Source: an uncultured Methylococcaceae bacterium (lineage in GTDB: Bacteria; Pseudomonadota; Gammaproteobacteria; Methylococcales; Methylomonadaceae). From it: a stretch of 55,684 nucleotides of DNA. Location of the stretch: positions 1-55,684 of the forward strand of contig CAIPPE010000255.1 in NCBI GenBank assembly GCA_903866825.1. The letters run 5' to 3'. Each line of letters starts with the position of its first letter. Position 1 is the first letter of the stretch. Shown one piece after another: positions 48,168-55,684 of the stretch. The notes below the pieces were generated by a model. That model was given only the letters and a program-made list of their open reading frames with translations, ran no database searches and had not been told where the DNA came from. The translations under genes were made by a program, and so were the position numbers.

Positions 48168-49934
48168 ATGTCTGCCTTAAAACTTAAACTGGTTACAGCT
48201 AACGAAAACACGGACCTAAAAGAAAGCACTGTGTTTATGAATACCCCGTCAAATGACCCGTGCTTGCCTTTAGTTGAATTAAAAAATGTATGCAAAAGCT
48301 ACGGTGAAGGCAACGCTAAAACCTCTATCTTAAAGAACATTAACTTAACAGTGAAAGAAGGTGAATTTATTGCCATTGTCGGTTTTTCTGGCAGTGGTAA
48401 AACGACACTCATTTCAACCATTGCGGGTTTAATCCAGGCGGATAGCGGTGACGTCTTAAAACAGGGTGCTCCGATTACTGGCCCCGGGCCTGATCGGGGT
48501 GTGGTGTTTCAAAACTATTCCTTAATGCCCTGGTTAACCGTTTATGAAAATGTGGCTCTTGCTGTCGATGCCATCTTTAAAGACTGGTCTGCCGCAGAAA
48601 GAAAAGCCCATACCGAAAAATACATTCGTATGGTTAACTTAGGCGCTGCGATGACTAAAAAACCCGCTGAATTATCAGGCGGGATGCGGCAACGGGTTAA
48701 TGTCGCCAGAGCCTTAGCAGCCAGTCCTGATATTTTATTACTGGATGAACCCTTAAGTGCCTTGGACGCTTTAACGCGGGGGAACTTGCAAGATGAGATT
48801 TTACAAATCTGGGCGCAAGAAAAGAAAACTGTAATATTAATTACCAATGATGTGGATGAAGCAATTTATATGGCTGACCGCGTGATTGCTTTAAACCCAG
48901 GCCCTGATGCCACTTTTGGCCCTGACTTTATTATTGATATTGAGCGCCCACGGGACAGAACCGCGTTAAATCAAAACGACACCTTTAAAAAGTTACGCGC
49001 TGAAATCACCCAATACTTAATGGCCATTGGTATTGAAAAGAACCAGGCGGTTGGCACGGATAAAATCACTTTACCTAACGTTCAACCCAATACCAGTCAT
49101 CATTGGCAAGTGGGTAGTTCTGCTCTTAATCATCCCGACGTTGCTAAACCCCGTTATTTAGAGTTTTCTCAACTTTCAAAAATCTATCCAACACCCGATG
49201 GTAACAGTACCGTTAAAGTGGTGGATGGCTTCGATTTAAAAGTTAAAAAAGGCGAGTTTATTTCTATTATTGGCCATTCTGGCTGCGGTAAATCAACCGT
49301 GTTATCCATGACTGCCGGCTTAAATAGTATTTCTGAGGGCGTCATTGTTTTAGACAATAAAGAAATTAACGGTGCGGGGCCAGATAGAGGCGTAGTGTTT
49401 CAAGCACCCAGTTTATTTCCCTGGTTAACCGCGTATGAGAACGTGGCCTTAGGGGTTGAGAAAGTGTACCCCCATGCCACCGCCGCAGAACGCAAAGATA
49501 TTATTGAATATTATCTAACCCGAGTGGGTTTAGGCGATGTCTTACACAAAAAAGCCCAAGCCTTATCCAATGGCATGAAGCAACGGGTCGGTATCGCCAG
49601 AGCTTTTGCTTTATCACCTAAACTGCTCTTATTGGACGAACCTTTTGGCATGTTAGATTCTTTAACCCGCTGGGAATTACAGGAAGTCTTAATGGAAGTG
49701 TGGGAACGCACCCAAGTGACCGCGATTGTAGTGACTCATGATGTGGATGAAGCTATCTTATTAGCCGACCGCGTGGTGATGATGACTAATGGCCCTCATG
49801 CCAAAATTGGCAAGATAGAAACCATTGATTTACCTAGACCTCGAACCCGTAAAGCCTTGTTAGCCCACCCTGATTATTACAAATACCGAGAGAGTTTACT
49901 GAGCTTTCTTGCCGAATGTGAACACACCCATTAG
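48168..49934 (+). CDS. Fused tandem nitrate ABC transporter ATPase (two ABC domains in one chain)
   Basis: Two Walker A motifs (GFSGSGKTT, GHSGCGKST), two signatures (LSGGMRQR, LSNGMKQR) and two Walker B motifs (ILLLDEPLSALD, LLLLDEPFGMLD). Confidence 0.93.
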   Translation: MSALKLKLVTANENTDLKESTVFMNTPSNDPCLPLVELKNVCKSYGEGNAKTSILKNINLTVKEGEFIAIVGFSGSGKTTLISTIAGLIQADSGDVLKQGAPITGPGPDRGVVFQNYSLMPWLTVYENVALAVDAIFKDWSAAERKAHTEKYIRMVNLGAAMTKKPAELSGGMRQRVNVARALAASPDILLLDEPLSALDALTRGNLQDEILQIWAQEKKTVILITNDVDEAIYMADRVIALNPGPDATFGPDFIIDIERPRDRTALNQNDTFKKLRAEITQYLMAIGIEKNQAVGTDKITLPNVQPNTSHHWQVGSSALNHPDVAKPRYLEFSQLSKIYPTPDGNSTVKVVDGFDLKVKKGEFISIIGHSGCGKSTVLSMTAGLNSISEGVIVLDNKEINGAGPDRGVVFQAPSLFPWLTAYENVALGVEKVYPHATAAERKDIIEYYLTRVGLGDVLHKKAQALSNGMKQRVGIARAFALSPKLLLLDEPFGMLDSLTRWELQEVLMEVWERTQVTAIVVTHDVDEAILLADRVVMMTNGPHAKIGKIETIDLPRPRTRKALLAHPDYYKYRESLLSFLAECEHTH

Positions 49935-49962
49935 CCGCAAAGCCACACCAACAACTTAAACG

Positions 49963-49986
49963 GGGTCGAACACGCTGTTCGAACTC
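49963..49986. promoter_or_regulatory. Hairpin between the nrtCD fusion and porin genes
   Basis: TCGAACA cgc TGTTCGA perfect 7-bp core, extendable with flanking GGGG/CTCC-type pairs. Confidence 0.45.
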
Positions 49987-50034
49987 CTCAACCTGAATAA
50001 ATTAAACATCTTAAATTATAAGATAGGGGTCGTT

Positions 50035-51336
50035 ATGTCTAAAAATCAAAGTATTGTGCCATTTTCAGCTGCATTATTATCACTGTCAGTAGTCAGCTTC
50101 TCAGCATTAGCTGATGTTACTCAAGATATTGAAGACGCACTCAACTTTTATCATTACGGTAAAAACGGTGCCATCAAGTTTGATTTAAACACCCGCTTTG
50201 AAGATGTAAATCAATATAATGTCAGAAGCCCTGCACTCAACGGCAAAACACTTCCTGCTTCAAAACAACCTTCGACCGCTAATGCCGTAACATCACGCTT
50301 ACGTCTAGGTCTTCTTTCTCCTGTTTTTCATGGTCTGCAAGGTTACGCCGAATACGAAGGTGTGTATGCCATGGACTCTGATTACAACAGTTCCGTCAAT
50401 GGAAAAACGAACTATTCAACCATTAAAGACCCTTACGTTAATGAATTGGATCAATTATGGCTCAGTTATGCAGGGATCTCCGACACACTGATCAAAGGGG
50501 GTCGTCAACGTATTAAACTCGATGATGATCGATTTATTGGTAATGTGGGTTGGAGACAATTAGAGCAAACCTATGATTCTGTTTTAATCACCCATAACAA
50601 TCAACAGCTTTTTGGTTTAACCATTAATGCCGGCTATATCGGTAATGTTAAAACCTTTACTTCAACCAATGTCGGCATTAACGCCCCGCTGTTAAATATC
50701 AATTATAAAGTCGGTGATTATGGCAACTTGATCGGTTATGGCTACTGGCTAGACTATACAGACCGTGTGAACTATGCAAACTCTAACCAAACCTATGGCC
50801 TACGTTTTACCAATTATCTAAAACCAGGCGACTCGTTCAAAGTGAATGATAACCTGGGACTGCTTTATACCGCTGAATGGGGGATTCAATCTGATTATGT
50901 CAATAGTCCTCAACACTATACCGTTGATCGCTACAACTTCATGGGCGGTGTAACAGCCTTCAATATTACTTTACAAGGCGCAATGGAACAAAAAAATGGC
51001 ATTGGTGCCAATAAAACATTTATTACTCCTTTAGGTACTAACCATGCTTTTCAAGGCTGGGCTGATATCTTCCTCATAACACCCAGCAATGGTATTCGTG
51101 ACATTTTTGGAACCTTAACGACTACTTTAGATAGGGGCAGCGTTTCCTTATCCGGCATATACCATGATTTTTATAACGACACTGGCAGTATTCATTATGG
51201 TAGCGAATGGGACTTTATGGCCACTAAAAAATTCGGAAAACACTACTCCATATTAGCCAGTTACGCTTATTACAATGCGGATCATTATGATACGGATACC
51301 CAAAAAATATGGGTGTCGGGCAATATTAGTTTCTAA
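50035..51336 (+). CDS. Outer membrane porin, alginate-export-like family
   Basis: Signal peptide; FDLNTRFEDVNQYN..., TSRLRLGLLSPVFHGLQGYAEYEGVYAMD, QRIKLDDDRFIGNVGWRQLEQTYDSVLI; C-terminal aromatic WVSGNISF. Confidence 0.8.
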   Translation: MSKNQSIVPFSAALLSLSVVSFSALADVTQDIEDALNFYHYGKNGAIKFDLNTRFEDVNQYNVRSPALNGKTLPASKQPSTANAVTSRLRLGLLSPVFHGLQGYAEYEGVYAMDSDYNSSVNGKTNYSTIKDPYVNELDQLWLSYAGISDTLIKGGRQRIKLDDDRFIGNVGWRQLEQTYDSVLITHNNQQLFGLTINAGYIGNVKTFTSTNVGINAPLLNINYKVGDYGNLIGYGYWLDYTDRVNYANSNQTYGLRFTNYLKPGDSFKVNDNLGLLYTAEWGIQSDYVNSPQHYTVDRYNFMGGVTAFNITLQGAMEQKNGIGANKTFITPLGTNHAFQGWADIFLITPSNGIRDIFGTLTTTLDRGSVSLSGIYHDFYNDTGSIHYGSEWDFMATKKFGKHYSILASYAYYNADHYDTDTQKIWVSGNISF

Positions 51337-51399
51337 ATCTTGATCGCTTATCCCTATTAGCTTATCAACATTGCAGCTCTATCAGCATTGAGGTTGAAC

Positions 51400-53940
51400 A
51401 TGAACACATCTAAAAAAACCCTGGTTGTCATTGGTAATGGCATGGTCGGACACCATTTTTTAACCAGTCTAGTCAATAGTCCTATCAAAGAAACCTATCA
51501 CATCGTGACTTTTTGCGAAGAACCCAGAGCGGCTTATGATCGTGTTCACCTCTCTGCTTTTTTCTCAGGACAAACCGCAGACGATTTATCCTTAGTCGAA
51601 CCGGGCTTCTTTGAGCAACACGGCATCACCCTCCATATCGGGGATAAAGCCGCCCAGATTAACCGAGAAGAACAAACAGTCCTCTCAGACAAAGGTGTTC
51701 TCATTCATTATGATACCTTGGTGTTAGCCACCGGCTCTTTTCCATTTGTACCGCCTGTGCCCGGTCATGATAGACCCGAATGCTTAGTGTATCGAACCAT
51801 TGAAGATCTTGAAGCCATTGCCACGGTTGCTCAAAAAAGTAAAGTGGGCGTGGTCGTAGGCGGTGGTTTATTAGGTTTAGAAGCCGCTAAAGCCTTACAT
51901 GATTTAGGTCTAAAAACTCACGTGGTCGAATTTGCCCCCCGTCTCATGGCGGTGCAATTAGATGAAGCGGGTGGCGCCCTGCTAAGACATAAAATAGAAC
52001 ACTTAGGTGTCACCGTACACACCGGAAAAAATACCCAGTTAATTACAGACGGCGAACACTGCTTTAATAAAATGTGTTTTGCCGATGGTGAAGAACTGGA
52101 AACAGACCTCATTTTATTCTCTGCCGGCATTCGTCCCCGTGATGATATTGCCAGAGCGTGCGGACTTGAGGTCGGGCCTAGAGGCGGGATTGTGATCGAC
52201 AATCAATGTAAAACCTCCGATGCGAATATTTATGCGATAGGTGAATGTGCGCTTTGGAATGGCATGATCTATGGCTTAGTCGCGCCCGGTTATGCCATGG
52301 CTCGCACTGTGGTAGCCGATCTTGCTAGCCAACCAGCCAGTTTTACCGGTGCCGATATGAGTACTAAACTAAAACTCATGGGTGTTGATGTAGCCAGTAT
52401 CGGTGATGCCCATGCGAAGTCTCAAGGTGCCCTCACCTACACCTATCAAAACGGTGATCTGGAAATTTATAAACGTATTGTGGTCAGCGCCGATAAAAAA
52501 CACTTGTTAGGCGCAGTCTTAGTTGGTGATGCGTCCGGTTATAGCACCTTATTACAATACTGTTTAAATGGCATAGAATTACCGGAACATCCAGACACCT
52601 TAATTTTACCCAGTCGTTCTGATGAATCCGGCGGACTCGGTCCTGATGCGTTACCACTGTCTGCGCAAATATGTTCTTGTTATGATGTCAGTAAAGGCGA
52701 TATCTGCCAAGCCATTGAAGCCGGTTGCAGCACGGTCGGTGACTTAAAAGCCTGCACTAAAGCCGGTTCGGGTTGTGGCGGTTGTGCGGCTTTAGTTAAA
52801 TCCGTATTAAACTCAGAACTGACTAAACAAGGTATCACCGTTAATACCGATTTGTGTGAGCATTTTGCCTACACCCGACAAGATCTGTTTACCCTCATTA
52901 AAGTCGAAAAGATTACCACTTTTGATGATCTGATTGAAAAACATGGCCACGGTTTAGGGTGTGACATTTGCAAACCTACCGTTGCCTCTATTCTGGCCTC
53001 TAACTGGAATGACTTTGTCTTAAAACCAGAACTCGCACCCTTGCAAGATAGTAATGATGCCTTTTTAGCCAATATTCAAAAAGACGGTACCTATTCAGTA
53101 GTACCGCGCATTGCCGGTGGGGAAATTAGTCCTGATATGTTGATTACATTAGGTCAGGTCGGTAAAAAATACCAACTCTATACCAAGATAACCGGTGGGC
53201 AACGGGTGGATTTATTCGGTGCGAGAGTTGAACAATTGCCGTTAATATGGAAAGATCTGATTGATGCGGGTTTTGAATCCGGTCATGCCTACGGAAAATC
53301 CTTGCGTACCGTTAAATCCTGTGTCGGCAGTAATTGGTGCCGTTATGGGGTTGATGACAGTGTCGGTTTAGCCATCGAACTTGAAAATCGTTACAAAGGC
53401 CTCCGCTCCCCGCATAAAATTAAGTTTGCCGTCTCAGGCTGTACCCGAGAATGTGCAGAAGCCCAAGGTAAAGACGTAGGTATTATTGCAACCGAACACG
53501 GTTGGAGTTTATATGTGTGCGGCAATGGTGGCATGAAACCGCGTCACGCTGATTTATTTGCCACCCATTTAGATAAAGAGACTTTAATTGAATACATAGA
53601 CCGCTTTTTAAGTTTTTATATTCGCACCGCCGACCGTTTACAACGCACCTCGGTATGGATGGAAAACATGGAAGGCGGCCTCGATTATTTAAAGTCCGTC
53701 ATTATCGAAGATAACCTGGGGCTGTGTGAACAATTAGAAGCGCAAATGCAACACGTCGTTGATACCTATCAATGTGAATGGAAAACCACGATTGAAGATG
53801 AATCCAAGTTAAAACGCTTTAAACACTTTATCAATAGCGACCAAGCCGATGACAACATCGTCTTTATTGAAGAACGTGGACAGCTTCGTCCGGCTGAAAC
53901 TAAAGACCAAAAACATTTTAAACTCGTGGAGGTTGCGTAA
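51400..53940 (+). CDS. nirB: Assimilatory nitrite reductase (NAD(P)H) large subunit
   Basis: NIR_SIR siroheme/4Fe-4S motifs CVGSNWCRYG and VSGCTRECAEAQGKDVG, BFD-like CSCYDVSKGDICQAIEAGCSTVGDLKACTKAGSGCGGC; N-terminal FAD domain. ATG at 51400 with upstream GAGG preferred over TTG 51388. Confidence 0.97.
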   Translation: MNTSKKTLVVIGNGMVGHHFLTSLVNSPIKETYHIVTFCEEPRAAYDRVHLSAFFSGQTADDLSLVEPGFFEQHGITLHIGDKAAQINREEQTVLSDKGVLIHYDTLVLATGSFPFVPPVPGHDRPECLVYRTIEDLEAIATVAQKSKVGVVVGGGLLGLEAAKALHDLGLKTHVVEFAPRLMAVQLDEAGGALLRHKIEHLGVTVHTGKNTQLITDGEHCFNKMCFADGEELETDLILFSAGIRPRDDIARACGLEVGPRGGIVIDNQCKTSDANIYAIGECALWNGMIYGLVAPGYAMARTVVADLASQPASFTGADMSTKLKLMGVDVASIGDAHAKSQGALTYTYQNGDLEIYKRIVVSADKKHLLGAVLVGDASGYSTLLQYCLNGIELPEHPDTLILPSRSDESGGLGPDALPLSAQICSCYDVSKGDICQAIEAGCSTVGDLKACTKAGSGCGGCAALVKSVLNSELTKQGITVNTDLCEHFAYTRQDLFTLIKVEKITTFDDLIEKHGHGLGCDICKPTVASILASNWNDFVLKPELAPLQDSNDAFLANIQKDGTYSVVPRIAGGEISPDMLITLGQVGKKYQLYTKITGGQRVDLFGARVEQLPLIWKDLIDAGFESGHAYGKSLRTVKSCVGSNWCRYGVDDSVGLAIELENRYKGLRSPHKIKFAVSGCTRECAEAQGKDVGIIATEHGWSLYVCGNGGMKPRHADLFATHLDKETLIEYIDRFLSFYIRTADRLQRTSVWMENMEGGLDYLKSVIIEDNLGLCEQLEAQMQHVVDTYQCEWKTTIEDESKLKRFKHFINSDQADDNIVFIEERGQLRPAETKDQKHFKLVEVA

Positions 53941-54275
53941 TGTCACACTGGCAAACTATTTGTGAAGTAGATGCTTTGCAAGCTAATTCAGGGGTCTGCG
54001 CTTTAGTCGAAGGCCAACAAGTGGCGGTCTTTTATATGCCTAAATCACAATCGGTGTTTGCACTGCATAATTATGATCCCTTTGCTAAAGCGAATGTGTT
54101 ATCCCGAGGCATTATTGGCGACATCAAAGGCGAACCTATTGTGGCTTCCCCCGTGTATAAACAACATTTCAACTTAAAAACCGGCTGTTGTCTTGAAGAC
54201 GAGACCGTTAAGATACCCGCGTATTCGGTACGCATTGACCAGTCACACGTTCAGATTAATCTTGATTATGACTAA
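53940..54275 (+). CDS. nirD: Nitrite reductase small subunit
   Basis: 111 aa Rieske-like NirD fold sequence; ATG overlaps the nirB stop. Confidence 0.92.
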   Translation: MSHWQTICEVDALQANSGVCALVEGQQVAVFYMPKSQSVFALHNYDPFAKANVLSRGIIGDIKGEPIVASPVYKQHFNLKTGCCLEDETVKIPAYSVRIDQSHVQINLDYD

Positions 54276-55479
54276 GCTAGTCGTGATTGGAAACGGGATG
54301 GCAGGAATGCGGACTGTCGAAGAAGTGTTAAGAGCCGACCCGCATCAGTATGAGATTACCGTGTTTGGTGCTGAGCCGCATGCTAATTACAACCGTATTA
54401 TGTTATCTTCTGTACTGAGCGGTGAAAAGAACCTGGAAGACATCTTTATCAATGATCGTGCGTGGTATCAGCAACATAACATTACGCTGCATACCGGTGC
54501 GGATAAAACCGTGGTGTCTATTGATCGGCAATTAAGACAGGTAGTGACTCAAGACGGTACGGTGGCAGCGTATGATCGACTCTTAATCAGCACCGGTTCA
54601 AAAGCCGTGTTGGCCGATATACCCGGTAAGTCTTTAACCGGCGTACTTAGTTTTAGAGACATTGCCGATGTTCAATCTATGTTGTCTTACAGCCAGACGC
54701 ACCAAAAAGCGGTGATCTTAGGTGGTGGTTTATTAGGCCTTGAAGCCGCAAATGGCTTAGCCTTAAGAGGCATGGACGTGACGGTGATTCATAACAACGC
54801 CGTGTTATTGAATCGTCAAATGGATCAACACGCCAGTAAAATACTGCAAAAAGAGCTTGAACAAAAAGGCTTAACATTTAAGATGGCGGCCAACGTTAAA
54901 CAGTTGGTCGGTGATGAAATGGGGCATATCAAAGCGGTGCATTTTGCTAACGGTGACAGCCTAGACTGTGATTTATTTATCATGGCGATTGGTGTGCGAC
55001 CTAATATTAAGCTAGCCAAAGCCGCAGGTCTGTACTGTGAAAAAGGCATTGTGGTCAATGACACTCTGCAAAGTTATGATCCTCGTATTTATGCCGTAGG
55101 CGAATGTATTCAACATCGAGGCGAAACCTTTGGCCTTGTTGCGCCCTTGTATGAGCAAGCTAAAGTCTGCGCCAATCATTTAACCGAACATGGCGTGGCC
55201 CAATACTTAACGTTACCCACGGCCACTAAACTTAAAGTGACAGGCATTAACCTATTTTCGATGGGTGACTTTATCGGTGATGAATCCTCAGAAACGATTC
55301 AGTTTACCGACTCTGACTTAACCATCTATAAAAAACTGATCATTAAAGCGAATAAACTGGTCGGTGCGGTATTATATGGCGACACCCGTGATAGTTTTTG
55401 GTACCAAGAGTTACTCGAATCAGAACAATCGATAGCGGACATCCGAGCAGGACTCATCTTTGGAAAAGCGTATGTTTAA
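54268..55479 (+). CDS. FAD/NAD(P)-dependent oxidoreductase, NirB-N-terminal-like (probable nitrate reductase electron transfer component)
   Basis: LVVIGNGMAGMRTVEEVL, NYNRIMLSSVLSGEK, ILGGGLLGLEAANGLALRGMDVTVIH; located between nirD and nasA. Confidence 0.88.
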   Translation: MTKLVVIGNGMAGMRTVEEVLRADPHQYEITVFGAEPHANYNRIMLSSVLSGEKNLEDIFINDRAWYQQHNITLHTGADKTVVSIDRQLRQVVTQDGTVAAYDRLLISTGSKAVLADIPGKSLTGVLSFRDIADVQSMLSYSQTHQKAVILGGGLLGLEAANGLALRGMDVTVIHNNAVLLNRQMDQHASKILQKELEQKGLTFKMAANVKQLVGDEMGHIKAVHFANGDSLDCDLFIMAIGVRPNIKLAKAAGLYCEKGIVVNDTLQSYDPRIYAVGECIQHRGETFGLVAPLYEQAKVCANHLTEHGVAQYLTLPTATKLKVTGINLFSMGDFIGDESSETIQFTDSDLTIYKKLIIKANKLVGAVLYGDTRDSFWYQELLESEQSIADIRAGLIFGKAYV

Positions 55480-55684
55480 TCAACCCAGAATCATTCAAAC
55501 CACTTGCCCTTATTGCGGCGTAGGTTGTGGCATTAGTGCCGCAGTGAATGAAGCGCATCACGCCGTTAAAATTGCAGGCGATCAAACACACCCTGCCAAT
55601 ACCGGACGCTTATGTTCTAAAGGTTCTGCTTTAGGTGATACGCTTGACTTAAACAGTCGCTTATTAAACCCGCATATTAACGGT
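55472..55684 (+). CDS. nasA: Assimilatory nitrate reductase catalytic subunit (partial, runs off the window end)
   Basis: Manual translation: MFNQPRIIQTTCPYCGVGCGISAAVNEAHHAVKIAGDQTHPANTGRLCSKGSALGDTLDLNSRLLNPHING: 4Fe-4S N-terminus of the molybdopterin nitrate reductase family. Confidence 0.93.
   Translation, partial: MFNQPRIIQTTCPYCGVGCGISAAVNEAHHAVKIAGDQTHPANTGRLCSKGSALGDTLDLNSRLLNPHING

Noticed and set aside
51388-51399. TTG start giving a 4-residue longer NirB
   Set aside because: ATG at 51400 follows a GAGG-like ribosome binding site and fits better.

Overview
The window is a chromosomal segment that looks gammaproteobacterial. Gene content is compatible with a Methylococcales-type methanotroph, but no methane or methanol oxidation marker is present, so the taxonomy is a guess. 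Ordered contents: (i) a type I restriction-modification operon on the minus strand (hsdM, a short KilA-N-like ORF, partial hsdS), with a degenerate 21-bp tandem array upstream of hsdM; (ii) housekeeping and metabolic genes: htpG, glcDEF, class I fumarase, a GH17-GT2 glucan synthase-like protein, a CBS/DUF21 protein, proS, aceE-aceF-lpd, cysZ-like, mtnA, an MTA/SAH deaminase-like gene, tetR, pgsA, uvrC; (iii) a putative extracellular electron transfer locus: a small cytochrome c, a decaheme MtrA/DmsE-type cytochrome, an MtrB-type porin and two paralogous membrane monoheme cytochromes, convergent with a Cyc2-like cytochrome-porin fusion and a third paralog of the same membrane cytochrome; (iv) glgX and a hexose-6-P mutarotase; (v) a nitrate/nitrite assimilation cluster: a NasT-like ANTAR regulator, a triple-GAF-like protein, nrtA-nrtB-fused nrtCD, a porin, nirB-nirD, a FAD oxidoreductase and the start of nasA. 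The two most interesting signals are the two-module porin-cytochrome locus with its recurring 4-TM monoheme protein, and the nrtA leader. That leader reads as a sigma54 promoter, two ANTAR-type hexaloop hairpins and an intrinsic terminator in order. All calls come from reading the sequence and supplied ORFs; no database search was run.
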